Origin: Prevotella sp. HJM029
GTDB taxonomy: Bacteria > Bacteroidota > Bacteroidia > Bacteroidales > Bacteroidaceae
Assembly (NCBI RefSeq): GCF_000599605.1
Contig: NZ_KK082679.1
Location: 89,780 to 153,779 of the forward strand
Length of the DNA stretch: 64,000 bases
Direction of reading: 5' to 3'
A program made the position numbers and the translations under genes. The notes under the pieces are model-generated. The model saw only the letters and a list, made by a program, of their open reading frames with translations, had not been told where the DNA came from and made no database searches. Shown in pieces: positions 41,075 to 51,071 of the stretch (its first letter is position 1; the number at the start of each line of letters is the position of its first letter).

Positions 41075-44000
41075 TTAGAAACTTAATTGGAAACCAAACA
41101 TCACCGAGCGCATGGACGGATAGCGCAAACCATCGCGTGTGTCGAGCTCAGGATCCCACAAACGGAACTTTGAGATGTAGAAGAGGTTGTTGCCACTAAC
41201 AAAGAAACGAATGTTGCTGGCAGAGATGTTGCGGCTGATGCTGCGAGGCAGTGTGTAGCCCAATTCGATAGATTTGAGACGCAAGAAACTCATATTCTTC
41301 TTCCACCAGGTAGAAGCAACGTTGTTGTTGACATTGGTTGTCTCTGAAAGGCGCGGCCAGAACACGTTTTGTGAAGGGTTGCTTTCTGTCCAAGCGTCGG
41401 TGTAATTAGCATAAACATTGCCCAAAACGCCCTGCCCACTACCAGGAATGAAGTACTGCGTGCCACCGATAATGCGGTAGATGCGGCCTGTGCCTTGGAA
41501 GAAGAAACTAAAGTCGAACTGCTTATATTGTAGGTTGGCTCCAAAACCATAGACAATCTCGGGGCTCGATGTGCCACCAATGTAGCCTTGGTCTTTCTCG
41601 TCAATGATGTTATCGCCATTCATATCGCGATATTTAATGTCGCCAGGACGCACTACAGTACCGAGGTTAGGCACTGGAATATCGGCCTTCAACAGTCCGC
41701 CAACGAAGTCATCATCGGTGTAAAGGCGCTCGGCCTGATAGCCCCAAAGCGTGCCAATGGGCATGTTGGTGAGCGAACGATAGGTGCCTTTTACTGATTC
41801 GGGCTCGTCATATTCTCTCACTTTGTTCTTGGCATAAGTGAAGTTGCCACGAAAAGCCACGTTCCAATCTTTGTTAAAGCGGTGCATCCACGTGAGACTT
41901 CCGTCAACGCCTTGGTTGTCAACAACACCATAGTTGGCATAAGGATTGGTCAAGAAGCCAGCTTGTGTGGGGATGGTCTTGCGTTGCATGAAGATGTTTG
42001 TGCGGTGCTCTTGGAAGTAGTCCACCTGCAAGTTGAACTCGTTCCACAAGCCAAGCTCTACGCCAATGTTGGTTTTGCGCGATTTCTCCCAGGTCAAGTG
42101 GCCCACACCCACTTCGCCTTCAGAGTAGCCTTGGCGAGAGTAGTCGCCAGAATAGCCAAACTCATAGCCCGAAGCGTCAGTCTTAATAGTGGTGATATAG
42201 GCAAAACGGCGGCCACCAATGTCGTCGTTACCCACCCATCCTATAGAGCCTTTGAGCTTCAACAGGGTGAGCCAGCGTGAGGCTTTCTCCATGAATTTCT
42301 CTTCAGAGATGAGCCAACCTAAAGCAATAGAGGGGAAGAACCCAAAGCGATGACCCTTAGCAAAGTTCTCACTGCCGTTATAACCAAAGTTGAATTCGCC
42401 CACATAACGGCGGTCGAAGGTGTAAGACAAACGGCCTGCAATGCCTTGAGAACGCTTGGGTTGAATGTCACCCCAGTCGTAAGAACGCTGGTTATAAAGC
42501 AACAAAGCGTCGACAGCATGCTTCTTCTCAAACGTATGGTTGTAGCCCAACGAGAACTCTAAATAGGTGCTGTTGTTGCCATAGTTGGCATTTTGGCTAT
42601 GACCTAAGAACTCACTACCATAGGAGAGCACACCATGAATGAGGTTTCCCTCGTCGTTACGCGATTTAGCTACGCTCCAATAGGTGGGGCGTTTGCCGCG
42701 GGTGACGAAGTTCTCGTTATAGGAGTCGAAGGCAAATGTAGCCTTGAAACGCAGTCCAGGAAGAATCATTTTGAGGTTTTGCTCTAATTGCAACAGCGAC
42801 TCAATCTTACTTCTTGTGCCACGATAGTAACCCATCTGGGTGGTCTCGGCCCAAGGATTGAAGCGGTTGGCTGAAGCAATGGGGATGGTTCCATCCGAAT
42901 AAATAGCGGGATGCACAAAGGGAGGCGTCTCGAAAGCGTGAGTAAACACGTCGTCGGTCGAGCTGTCGGCCTTGCGCAAATGCTGCAAGAAGCCGCCCAC
43001 ATTGAAACGCAACAGGGTGGTCTTCGTCAAGTCTAAATCGACATTGGCACGCATGTTGAAACGTGAGAGCTTGCTGCCAGTGTCATAAGGCAGTGTCTTG
43101 TCGACAGCCATGATGCCCTTCTCGTTATAAACAGAGGCTGTCAACGAGTAGCGCAATATGTTGGTTCCGCCCGCAACGGTCATGTTTCCGCGCGTAGAAT
43201 TGGCGTAATCGTTGGTAATGGCATCAATCCAATTGACATCAGGATAGATATCCCGGTCGTAATGGTTATAGGTCTTCAGGATTTGATCGCGTGTGAAAGG
43301 GCGACGTGTGGGGTCTGAAGCTAAACTGTTGAGCAAGGACATATATTCCGCAGCACCAATAAACTGAGGCAATTTCGTGGGCTTTGTAACGGCCTGTTCG
43401 AAGCGAAAATCAATCGAAGGCTTAGCCACGGTGCCACGTTTGGTGTTGATGAGGATGACACCATTCGCACCACGCACACCATACATGGCGCTGGCCGAAG
43501 CGTCTTTTAGCACAGAGAACGACTCAATCTCGGCGGGGTCGATGTCGTTGAGGCTGCGTTCCACCCCATCAACAAGCACCAAAGGTGAGCTGCCACCTTC
43601 GCCAAAGGTTGAGATACCGCGTATCCAAAACTGCGAATTGTCGTAGCCCGGCTCACCCGAAGGCTGGTAAGCGATGATACCTGCCAGCTGACCTGCGAGG
43701 TTGTTGCTAAGCGAACGCGACGAGCCCACCTCTAACTTCTTGGGGTCGAGCGTCTGAATAGCACCAATCACCGACAACTTCTTTTGGTTACCATAGCCCA
43801 CAACAACCACCTCATCGGTGCTCACGGCGTCTTCTTTGAGTTGAATGTTGAAGCTAATGTCGCTTCCCACCTTCACCTCTTGGGGCTTGAAACCAATGTA
43901 GTTGAACTGCAAATGGCTGCTCTTGTTAGGTACTGTGATGTAGAAGTGGCCATCGGCATCGGTCACAACAACGTTCTTTGTGCCCTTTACCGTCACCGTT

Positions 44001-44167
44001 ACACCAATCAACGGATTGTTTTCTGCGTCAACAACCGTTCCACTCACGCGAATGTTTCCTTGCTGCTGCTGAGCCGATGCGGCTTGCATGGGCAGCGCAA
44101 AAACCGTGTTAACACCCAGCGCGGGGGCTAACATCAATGAACATAGAAATGCTTTTTTCACATTCAT
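41075..44167 (-). CDS. SusC-like TonB-dependent transporter (second locus)
   Basis: 1030 residues. Signal peptide, carboxypeptidase-D-like domain (VSGTVVDAENNPLIGVTVTV), TonB box DEVVVVGYG, plug with WIRGISTFGEGGSSPLVLVDG and DASASAMYGVRGANGVILINT, barrel ending in SVMFGFQLSF. It moves a glycan through the outer membrane. It is the first gene of the second leftward locus (SusC, SusD, SusE/F-like, glycosidase), with a promoter 86 bp upstream. No regulator gene is adjacent, unlike the fructan locus. Confidence 0.95.
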   Translation of the reverse strand: MNVKKAFLCSLMLAPALGVNTVFALPMQAASAQQQQGNIRVSGTVVDAENNPLIGVTVTVKGTKNVVVTDADGHFYITVPNKSSHLQFNYIGFKPQEVKVGSDISFNIQLKEDAVSTDEVVVVGYGNQKKLSVIGAIQTLDPKKLEVGSSRSLSNNLAGQLAGIIAYQPSGEPGYDNSQFWIRGISTFGEGGSSPLVLVDGVERSLNDIDPAEIESFSVLKDASASAMYGVRGANGVILINTKRGTVAKPSIDFRFEQAVTKPTKLPQFIGAAEYMSLLNSLASDPTRRPFTRDQILKTYNHYDRDIYPDVNWIDAITNDYANSTRGNMTVAGGTNILRYSLTASVYNEKGIMAVDKTLPYDTGSKLSRFNMRANVDLDLTKTTLLRFNVGGFLQHLRKADSSTDDVFTHAFETPPFVHPAIYSDGTIPIASANRFNPWAETTQMGYYRGTRSKIESLLQLEQNLKMILPGLRFKATFAFDSYNENFVTRGKRPTYWSVAKSRNDEGNLIHGVLSYGSEFLGHSQNANYGNNSTYLEFSLGYNHTFEKKHAVDALLLYNQRSYDWGDIQPKRSQGIAGRLSYTFDRRYVGEFNFGYNGSENFAKGHRFGFFPSIALGWLISEEKFMEKASRWLTLLKLKGSIGWVGNDDIGGRRFAYITTIKTDASGYEFGYSGDYSRQGYSEGEVGVGHLTWEKSRKTNIGVELGLWNEFNLQVDYFQEHRTNIFMQRKTIPTQAGFLTNPYANYGVVDNQGVDGSLTWMHRFNKDWNVAFRGNFTYAKNKVREYDEPESVKGTYRSLTNMPIGTLWGYQAERLYTDDDFVGGLLKADIPVPNLGTVVRPGDIKYRDMNGDNIIDEKDQGYIGGTSSPEIVYGFGANLQYKQFDFSFFFQGTGRIYRIIGGTQYFIPGSGQGVLGNVYANYTDAWTESNPSQNVFWPRLSETTNVNNNVASTWWKKNMSFLRLKSIELGYTLPRSISRNISASNIRFFVSGNNLFYISKFRLWDPELDTRDGLRYPSMRSVMFGFQLSF

Positions 44168-44252
44168 GCCAATAGATTTTTGTGATAAATCCTTAAATAT
44201 GGTTTGATAGTTAATGCCTACTTTAGAACGAAAGTCTGTAGTGTTGGCGTTG

Positions 44253-44285
44253 CAAATATAAGTGTTTTTAATTGATGTACAACAA
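44253..44285 (-). promoter_or_regulatory. Promoter of the second susC gene
   Basis: Minus strand: TTGTTG (44280-44285), 19-bp spacer, TATATTTG (44253-44260), 86 bp before the start codon. Confidence 0.75.
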
Positions 44286-44529
44286 TAAAAAGCATAAAAA
44301 TCACTTTTTTAACATTTCAAACCTCTTTCTCCTGTTCACAAATCTCCCTTCTTTCTGCATTTAAGAACCGCTCTTCTTTCATTTAAACACCCCCTCTTTC
44401 CATGCTTTTCGGAGTAATCCTCGACACAAAAGAGATGCGAAAAGGTGACATTCTGTTCTGCTTACCCGTCTACATGACCTCCTTTTCATAAAGCTGGAAT
44501 GTGGCTCTGTATGTCCTTCAGCTACTTGA
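44286..44529. other. Intergenic between divergent promoters
   Basis: AT-rich spacer between the second susC and the MATE gene. No gene, RNA or repeat is recognised. Confidence 0.4.
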
Positions 44530-44561
44530 TTTGCCTACTCCATCAAAAAATCGTAATTTTG
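44530..44561 (+). promoter_or_regulatory. Promoter of the MATE exporter gene
   Basis: TTTG (44530-44533), 20-bp spacer, TAATTTTG (44554-44561), 70 bp before the start codon. Confidence 0.7.
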
Positions 44562-44631
44562 CTGAGATAAAAAGTGTGTAAAAAGCACGCGAAACGGCCA
44601 CGGAAGGTCGCAGTGCATAAAGGATAAAGTA

Positions 44632-45978
44632 ATGCAGAAAGACGAGAATTATGTATTCCTCACGTCGGCACCCATACCGAAAGTGATTGGCACCATGGCC
44701 GTTCCCACCATCATTTCGATGCTGGTGACGAGCCTTTATAACATGGCCGACACCTATTTTGTGGGCAAAATCAACACGCAAGCCACGGCAGCTGTGGGCA
44801 TTGTGTTTTCGGTAATGTTTGTCGTTCAGGCCTTTGCGTTCTTCTTTGGCAATGGTGCCGGCACCTATATTGCACGCGAATTGGGTGCCGAGCGCAAGCA
44901 GAATGCCGAGCGAATGGCCAGCACGGCTTTGGCCTATGCCTTGTTTTTTGCCGCGATGATAGTGGTTCTCGGTCTGCTGTTTCTTCATCCCCTGTCCATC
45001 CTTTTAGGCAGCACGCCCACCATTCTGCCCTACACCAAGGACTATTTGGGCATTTCTTTGCTCGGCACACCTTTTATTATGGGCACCCTTTGCATGAACA
45101 ATCACATGCGCTATCAGGGCTATGCACGCTACTCAATGTATGGAGTTGTGGTGGGAGCCGTCGTGAACTGCGTGCTCGATCCGGTGTTGATTTTCACGTG
45201 TGGCATGGGTGTTTTGGGTGCGGCCTGGGCTTCAGTGACCGGACAAATGATAGGCTTTTCGGTGATGTATCGCATGAGTTTGCATCCGCATATCATTCAT
45301 TATCATTGGCAAAATGTAACATTTCGTGGGAGCTTTGTGCGCGAGATTATCGCCGGAGGTACGCCCTCTTTGCTCAGACAAGGGTTGGCCAGCCTTTCCA
45401 CTATCGCGCTGAATGTGGGCGCAGGTGGTTTTGGTGATGCTGCCATTGCAGGCATGAGCATTGTCAATCGCCTCACGATGTTCATCTTCAGCATGGTGGT
45501 TGGCTTGGGACAAGGCTATCAACCGATGTGCGGTTTCTGCTATGGCGCCCGACTTTATGACCGGGTGAAGGGCGGCTTTTGGTTCTGTGTGAAGGTGAGT
45601 GCCGTGTTTCTCGTGTGCATGGCTGTGCTGCTTTCATTCTTCAGCAGCGAGGTCATCACCCTCTTTCGCGATGATATCCATGTGGTGAACGTGGGTGCTG
45701 CCGCCCTGCGCTATCAGCTGTTGACGATTATCTTCAGTGCCATCATCATTCCAGCCAACATGGTGACGCAGACGTGTCGCATGCCCATCCGTGCCAACAT
45801 CCTTGCTGCGGCGCGCCAAGGGCTGTTCTTTGTGCCGCTCATCTTGGTGCTTCCCCACCATTTTGGGCTGTTGGGTGTGGAGATTAGTCAGCCCGTTAGC
45901 GACGTCGTTACCCTTCTTGTCACGCTGCCTTTGGTCTATCTTTCGTTGCGCGAAATGCCTTCCAGCAACGCCAACTGA
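44632..45978 (+). CDS. MATE family efflux transporter
   Basis: 448 residues, twelve hydrophobic helices. The N-terminal PIPKVIGTMAVPTIISMLVT and SLYNMADTYFVGKI, the internal repeat GTPSLLRQGLASLSTIALN, and GLGQGYQPMCGFCYGA are hallmarks of Na+- or H+-driven multidrug and toxin extrusion proteins. It has its own promoter. Its last 59 bp overlap, tail to tail, the end of the flippase gene on the other strand. Confidence 0.93.
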   Translation: MQKDENYVFLTSAPIPKVIGTMAVPTIISMLVTSLYNMADTYFVGKINTQATAAVGIVFSVMFVVQAFAFFFGNGAGTYIARELGAERKQNAERMASTALAYALFFAAMIVVLGLLFLHPLSILLGSTPTILPYTKDYLGISLLGTPFIMGTLCMNNHMRYQGYARYSMYGVVVGAVVNCVLDPVLIFTCGMGVLGAAWASVTGQMIGFSVMYRMSLHPHIIHYHWQNVTFRGSFVREIIAGGTPSLLRQGLASLSTIALNVGAGGFGDAAIAGMSIVNRLTMFIFSMVVGLGQGYQPMCGFCYGARLYDRVKGGFWFCVKVSAVFLVCMAVLLSFFSSEVITLFRDDIHVVNVGAAALRYQLLTIIFSAIIIPANMVTQTCRMPIRANILAAARQGLFFVPLILVLPHHFGLLGVEISQPVSDVVTLLVTLPLVYLSLREMPSSNAN

Positions 45979-47383
45979 CGGTGCAGGACAGGCCAAAGGC
46001 GCCCAAACCAAGTGCCCAAGCTGCGGGGCTTGCACACCAAAGGCAGCTCCATAGCGTCACAAGGAGCAGCAGAAACTGCACGCCAGCCCATCGCCATGTG
46101 GCACGATGCAGCATGAAGTGGTAGCGATGGTGGGTGAGGACGAGCACCAACAGCGCCTCCAAGGCGGTGGCAAGGGCGATGGCATAGCCCACAAAGGTGA
46201 GGCCACCGAGCGCAAAGCCCGTAGCGACGGCCGCCACAAGCAGCACGGCCGATGCCCCTTCTTGCACGAGATAGAGCACCGAATGGCCGCGCGAAAGGGC
46301 GATATATTCGATGGAGAGTGTGAAAATGCGAAAGAACATGGCCACCAAGCAGCCCCGCATCATGCCCATCATCGGCAGAAAGGCCTGACTGAACAGCAGC
46401 GGAATGAGCCACGGCAACGCCATCATGAACCCCAACAGCAGGGGCGAAAGCAGCAAGATGCAAGCATTAATCTGCCGATTGACCAGCAGGTTGAGGCCTT
46501 TTCCGGCATGCCTCACGCCCGAGAGGCGTGGAAAATAGTCGGTCTCCATGGCATGAAACACCACCCCGGCATAGGTCATGGCCAGCATGGTGGCGGCATT
46601 ATAGAGCCCCACCACGTGCACATCGCCTTGCCATTGCAGCCACCAACGCACGAGAAAGGCCGCCCCATTGGCCACCATCCCTGCGGCTACGAAGGCCAAT
46701 CCCAAACGAAGGGTGGACCAACCGCGGCGCAACACGTCTTTGCTGAATGCCACCTTGTAGCCGAAACGCCGACAGCTGCAGCCCACAACGAGCAACATCT
46801 GCACGCACGCTGCCACCAAAAGCACGGGCACAATGGCGCGCAATCCCCACTGATAGAAGCCAATGGCTGACACCATGACCATGAGCAGCGTGTTCCAAAC
46901 CGACAGTTTGGCCACGGCTTTCAGCTGGCGTGTGGCTTTCAGCACAGCCATTTCGCCGGCTGTGAGCACCGTCATGGGAACCACTACTGCCAGGGCAACG
47001 AGGGCAAAGGGGGGCAACAGGCTGAGCCAAGAGGCGTCGTGCCAGAGCAAAGCACCAAAAAAACTCACCGCAAAGGCGAGGCCTGCGGCGAGCAAAGTCC
47101 AGGTGCGCAGCGTGCAAAGTTGCTGCAAAAAGGCGGTTGGCTGCGGTTGTTCATAGGCCGAGGATAGTTGCTTCACGGCACTCATCGGCAGTCCTAAGCC
47201 CAAAGTGTCGCTGAGCAAGCTCACCCATGTGTTGCACATCGAGAGCACGCCCATACCCGTTGTGCCGAGAAGCACGGCCACAAGTTTCGTGCGCACCACG
47301 CCCATGAGGATGTTAAGGCTTTGCACACCGCCAAAAAGGGTGGTGGTTTTCAGGATGTGACGATAGCTGTTTGGGTTGCGCAT
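45920..47383 (-). CDS. Polysaccharide flippase (Wzx-like), porZ-linked
   Basis: About 487 residues from the ATG at 47383, which starts directly on MRNPNSYRHILKTTTLFGG; an upstream in-frame start would enter porZ. Many hydrophobic segments and the TTLFGGVQSLNILMGVVRTK pattern place it with O-antigen/enterobacterial-common-antigen translocases of the MVF superfamily. It is the last gene of an apparent operon, 8 bp after porZ. PorZ handles anionic LPS in P. gingivalis, so a role in moving the glycan used for type IX cargo is an appealing inference. Its end overlaps the MATE gene by 59 bp. Confidence 0.78.
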   Translation of the reverse strand: MRNPNSYRHILKTTTLFGGVQSLNILMGVVRTKLVAVLLGTTGMGVLSMCNTWVSLLSDTLGLGLPMSAVKQLSSAYEQPQPTAFLQQLCTLRTWTLLAAGLAFAVSFFGALLWHDASWLSLLPPFALVALAVVVPMTVLTAGEMAVLKATRQLKAVAKLSVWNTLLMVMVSAIGFYQWGLRAIVPVLLVAACVQMLLVVGCSCRRFGYKVAFSKDVLRRGWSTLRLGLAFVAAGMVANGAAFLVRWWLQWQGDVHVVGLYNAATMLAMTYAGVVFHAMETDYFPRLSGVRHAGKGLNLLVNRQINACILLLSPLLLGFMMALPWLIPLLFSQAFLPMMGMMRGCLVAMFFRIFTLSIEYIALSRGHSVLYLVQEGASAVLLVAAVATGFALGGLTFVGYAIALATALEALLVLVLTHHRYHFMLHRATWRWAGVQFLLLLVTLWSCLWCASPAAWALGLGAFGLSCTVSWRCWKAFRATKDRPKAA

Positions 47384-47391
47384 GCGTTGGT

Positions 47392-49389
47392 TTAATTCAC
47401 GATAGCCACCCGGCACACCACGCCTTTCGTGCCGTCGGGTGTGGCCACCTCAACGAGATAGATGCCCGAAGCCACGCGCTGTCCGTGCTGATTGGTGCCG
47501 TCCCAGCTGAAAAGGGCGCCGTTGCTGCGGCCTTGTTTCACCAATCTTCCGTCGACGGTGGTAATCTTCACGTCGCTGTTGTCCATCAGTCCCACGATGT
47601 TTATCGGCCCCGTGTAACCCGGTTCTACGGGGTTGGGGTAGGCATAAACCTGGTCTTTTAGCAGCGCATCGGCCGAGAGAAAGGCCTCGCTCTGCACCGA
47701 ACAGAGGCCAGCCGCCGTGCCGATGTAGAGCGTTCCGGTGGTGTTGTCGAAGGCAAGGCTTTCAATGGCGTTCGAAAGGAGAGGGCTGTTTTCGGCCGTG
47801 TAGTGGGCTAATTGGCGTTGGTTGTCGCTGCTCACGAGGTAGAGGCCGTTGCTTTGCGTGGCCATCCACTTGCGGTTGGCGTTGTCGATGACGATATTTG
47901 TGATGTCGACACCGCTGAGAAGATAGTCGGCAAGGGTTGTTCCGTCGTTGCGAGGAATTTTGATTTGCTCGAAGATGGGGTTTGCTTTTTGCGCTTCTTC
48001 GGGCGAGAGGACGAGCGGCCCCACATTGGTTCCCACCCAGAGGTTGCCCATTTTGTCGCGGGTTATGCAGCGCACATACCACAAGTTGTCCACCGTTTGC
48101 CCATCCTGGTTGACGAAAGTGGTGAACGAGGTGATGCGCTCGGTGCCCACATCAACGCGATAGAGCGACGGACGGGTCCAGTTGTCGTTGACCAACCACA
48201 GCGCGTCGGGGGTGAAAAATTGCAGCTGTCGGCCGTTGGCTAAGCTGCGTTGGCCAAAAGTCATGAAGGCATTGAGCTGCGGATGGTGCCACTGTTGGCC
48301 GTCGAAACGCAGCAAGGAGGCCGTGAGCGACTGACTATTGAAGAGCCAAAGCTGCCCCGTGGCATCGAATTTCACGCCCGTAACCAACTGATATTCGCGG
48401 TCGTTGTTGGCCGTGGCGGTGCCGATGGGCGAGTTGCTGTCGTTATAAAAAGCCTTCAGACGGCCGTTTTGAAACTCGTAAAGACCGTTGCGTGCGCCGG
48501 CAAAGAGATGGTTTTCGTCGCGCGGATCGATGTCGATGGCACACACATCCTGATAATGCAAATGGGTTAGGGGTTGAATGTCGGCCTCACCTGCATACAC
48601 CTGCCAGTGCCCTTCGTGCATCACTTGCACGCAACCCGGGCGGAAGGGTTCGCTCTTGCCGCCGCAGGTGTAGAGCCGGTGGTTGTGAAAGCGCATGAAC
48701 CCAAAGTGGTTGTAGGCCGGACCATCGGGCGAAACCTGCGCCACCTTCGCCCACAATGCCGTGTTGTCGACGGGTGTTTGTGCCACGAAAGTGCCCGTGT
48801 GCTGCCACGAGAGCGGGTCGGCGAGGTTGCTGTTGAGCGGGCATTGCAACATTCCTGCCGTGGGACTGGCGGCCTTGAGCAGCTGTTGTTCCACCCAACA
48901 ATAGGCCACCGGGATCGAAAGGTTGTAGGTGTCGCTCACCTCGGCGCGTGCGATGTTGAGGCGAACGATGCCAAAGCCCGTGGCAAGGAAGGCGTCGTTG
49001 CCGTGCTGACAGATGCTGTTCACGGTTTTATCGGCCGTGAGCTGGGCGTCGCGATAGGCGCTCAGGTGGGTCACTTGCCCATCGTCGTCGAGCAAATCGA
49101 TGTTGCCATTGACATAGACCACCACGAGGCGGTGGGCCGAAGTGTTGTAGCTGATGTGGGCAATGGCGGCATCGGCGAGGCCATTCACCTTGTCGAAGGT
49201 GCGGATGCTGCGGTCGTTGGGGTGATAGGCATAGAGCCCTTGCGAGGCCAACACATAGAGGAGGTTGCGATGTGCCTGCGCTATTTCCTGTTTTTGTTGA
49301 TAGGAGAGGTAGTTTTTCCAAACGGGCGTCTGGGCAAAAAGCCCGACGTTGAGCGAAAGAAAAACAAGGAGATTGGTGAGCTTTTTCAT
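47392..49389 (-). CDS. porZ: Type IX secretion protein PorZ
   Basis: 665 residues: signal peptide (MKKLTNLLVFLSLNVGLFAQ), two beta-propeller domains (WKNYLSYQQ, LYVLASQGLYAYHPND, KVNGLADAAIAHISYN; later GNLWVGTNVGPLVLSPEE, KWMATQSNGLYLVSSD), and a C-terminal sorting-type domain (VYAYPNPVEPG to CRVAIVN). This is the PorZ layout: an outer-surface component of the attachment complex that delivers anionic LPS to secreted cargo in P. gingivalis. Shorter than PorZ of P. gingivalis (776). It lies between the nucleotide-hygiene gene and a flippase gene. Confidence 0.82.
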   Translation of the reverse strand: MKKLTNLLVFLSLNVGLFAQTPVWKNYLSYQQKQEIAQAHRNLLYVLASQGLYAYHPNDRSIRTFDKVNGLADAAIAHISYNTSAHRLVVVYVNGNIDLLDDDGQVTHLSAYRDAQLTADKTVNSICQHGNDAFLATGFGIVRLNIARAEVSDTYNLSIPVAYCWVEQQLLKAASPTAGMLQCPLNSNLADPLSWQHTGTFVAQTPVDNTALWAKVAQVSPDGPAYNHFGFMRFHNHRLYTCGGKSEPFRPGCVQVMHEGHWQVYAGEADIQPLTHLHYQDVCAIDIDPRDENHLFAGARNGLYEFQNGRLKAFYNDSNSPIGTATANNDREYQLVTGVKFDATGQLWLFNSQSLTASLLRFDGQQWHHPQLNAFMTFGQRSLANGRQLQFFTPDALWLVNDNWTRPSLYRVDVGTERITSFTTFVNQDGQTVDNLWYVRCITRDKMGNLWVGTNVGPLVLSPEEAQKANPIFEQIKIPRNDGTTLADYLLSGVDITNIVIDNANRKWMATQSNGLYLVSSDNQRQLAHYTAENSPLLSNAIESLAFDNTTGTLYIGTAAGLCSVQSEAFLSADALLKDQVYAYPNPVEPGYTGPINIVGLMDNSDVKITTVDGRLVKQGRSNGALFSWDGTNQHGQRVASGIYLVEVATPDGTKGVVCRVAIVN

Positions 49390-49425
49390 CGTTTTTAGCC
49401 TGCAAAGTGCATGGTTTTCGTGACT

Positions 49426-50028
49426 TTATCGGCCTGTTTTCAAGAAAAGAGCCAGCTGTTCGACGGCGCGTGCACGATGACTGATTTTGTTCTTAATGGT
49501 TTCTCCCAACTCGGCAAAGCTCTGATCATAGCCGTCGGGGATGAAGATGGGGTCGTAACCGAAGCCCTCTTGCCCATGTTTCTCGGTGGCGATGTGGCCT
49601 GTGACGATGCCTTCGAACTGGTGTTCGATGGGCTTTTTGGGGTGGTTCTCGTCGACTTGCAACAACGAGATGACGGTGCGAAATCGGGCGTTGCGGTGGG
49701 GCTCGCCGGCCAATTCGCCAAGCAGTTTGCGCATGTTGGCCTCGCTGTCGTGGCCTGCTCCGCCTGCATAGCGTGCGCTGTAAACGCCGGGTGCGCCATG
49801 GAGTGCCTCCACTTCCAAGCCCGTGTCGTCGGCAAAGCAGCTCAATCCATAGTGCTCGAACACATAGGCCGCCTTGATGTGGGCGTTCTCTTCGAGTGTT
49901 TTGCCCGTCTCTGGAATGTCGACTGTGCAGCCGATGTCGCTGAGTGACACGATTTCGATGCTGCTGCCGAGGATGCTTTTAATCTCGCTCAGCTTGTGGG
50001 CGTTGTTGGTTGCGAAGACAATTTTCAT
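49426..50028 (-). CDS. rdgB: Non-canonical purine NTP diphosphatase (XTP/dITPase)
   Basis: Hydrolyses dITP, XTP and dHAPTP to monophosphates, keeping deaminated purines out of DNA. 200 residues. Opening [19 protein letters not shown], then [35 protein letters not shown] and [12 protein letters not shown], all conserved in HAM1/RdgB. The start overlaps the YitT stop by 4 bp (ATGA). Confidence 0.95.
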   Translation of the reverse strand: MKIVFATNNAHKLSEIKSILGSSIEIVSLSDIGCTVDIPETGKTLEENAHIKAAYVFEHYGLSCFADDTGLEVEALHGAPGVYSARYAGGAGHDSEANMRKLLGELAGEPHRNARFRTVISLLQVDENHPKKPIEHQFEGIVTGHIATEKHGQEGFGYDPIFIPDGYDQSFAELGETIKNKISHRARAVEQLALFLKTGR

Positions 50029-50999
50029 GCTTTTTCCTTTTGTTGTTGCTGCAATCGTTGCTGATGGAGCTTTTTATTGATTTTCACTTTCATCTCATCG
50101 AAGCCCTCACCATAGACACCGATGACGCTGCTTTGGCTGACAAAGGCGTGTGGGTCGGTGAATTTGATGATGCGAAAGATGGTGGTGCTTTCAAATTTCT
50201 TGGCCAAGATGCAGAGCACTTTCACATCTTTTCCCGTGTACCAGCCGTGCCCATCGAAGATGGTTACGCCGTGCCCGGTCTCTGTTCCGATGGCTTCGGC
50301 CAACTCTTGATACTTGCTTGAGAAGATGAGAAACTGCACACTCTCGCGCCGGGCATTCATGATATAGTCCAAAGAGAAGTTCTCAAGGGTCATCACACAG
50401 AGGCCGAACATCACTTTGTGGGCGCGCTCTAAATAGGTACCGAAGGCCGGAAAGAACATGCAACTGCCGATGATGCAGAAGTCAATGGCAATCAAAATGC
50501 GTCCCAATGAGATGTCGTGATACTTGTTTACGGAGGCGGCGATGATGTCAGATCCGCCGGTTGAGCCGTTATGCAGGAACACTGTGGAGAGCGCTACGCC
50601 TGTTAACACGCAGCCAATGACCATTGACATGAAGTCTTGTCCTTCGCCTAAAAGCATGATAGGAAGACCATTGGTCTGTTTGGGGACGATGGCTTGCACG
50701 AGCGTTAGCAACACGGCGAGCAGCAAAATGGCGTAGATGGTCTTCACCATGAACTTAAATCCCAAGATGAACAGTGCCATGATGAGCAAGACACCATTGA
50801 TGATGATATAGGTATATTGCATGTGGAAGCCCGTGGCATAATAGATAATCGCTGACATTCCCGTGGCTCCTCCCGCCACAATCTTGTAGGGCATCAGGAA
50901 CAACACGAAGGCTACGACATAGATAAGAATGCCTAACGAGATGAAGCTATAGTCTTTGATCTCGTTCCATATCTGCACTTTTTTTAAGTTGGCAATCAT
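50025..50999 (-). CDS. YitT family membrane protein
   Basis: 324 residues from the ATG at 50999, just before [15 protein letters not shown]; the in-frame extension upstream has no support. Five or six hydrophobic helices (DUF161-type, with [16 protein letters not shown] and [18 protein letters not shown]) are followed by a cytoplasmic DUF2179 domain ([38 protein letters not shown]). The family is widespread, with no settled function. It lies between leuS and rdgB in the same operon. Confidence 0.9.
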   Translation of the reverse strand: MIANLKKVQIWNEIKDYSFISLGILIYVVAFVLFLMPYKIVAGGATGMSAIIYYATGFHMQYTYIIINGVLLIMALFILGFKFMVKTIYAILLLAVLLTLVQAIVPKQTNGLPIMLLGEGQDFMSMVIGCVLTGVALSTVFLHNGSTGGSDIIAASVNKYHDISLGRILIAIDFCIIGSCMFFPAFGTYLERAHKVMFGLCVMTLENFSLDYIMNARRESVQFLIFSSKYQELAEAIGTETGHGVTIFDGHGWYTGKDVKVLCILAKKFESTTIFRIIKFTDPHAFVSQSSVIGVYGEGFDEMKVKINKKLHQQRLQQQQKEKA

Positions 51000-51071
51000 A
51001 GATTTACGATAGGTTGAATGAAAAAGGCAAGTGCAGGCCACCTGTTGCGGGGCGTTGCACTTGTCGTTTGT

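Noticed and set aside
45936-46870. Long open frames antisense to the flippase gene
   Set aside because: GC-rich coding sequence leaves long open frames on the opposite strand; their translations are low-complexity (His/Gln/Arg-rich) and match no family.
48574-49398. 274-codon open frame antisense to porZ
   Set aside because: Mirror of the porZ coding frame, with no start context or domain; PorZ is well supported on the other strand.
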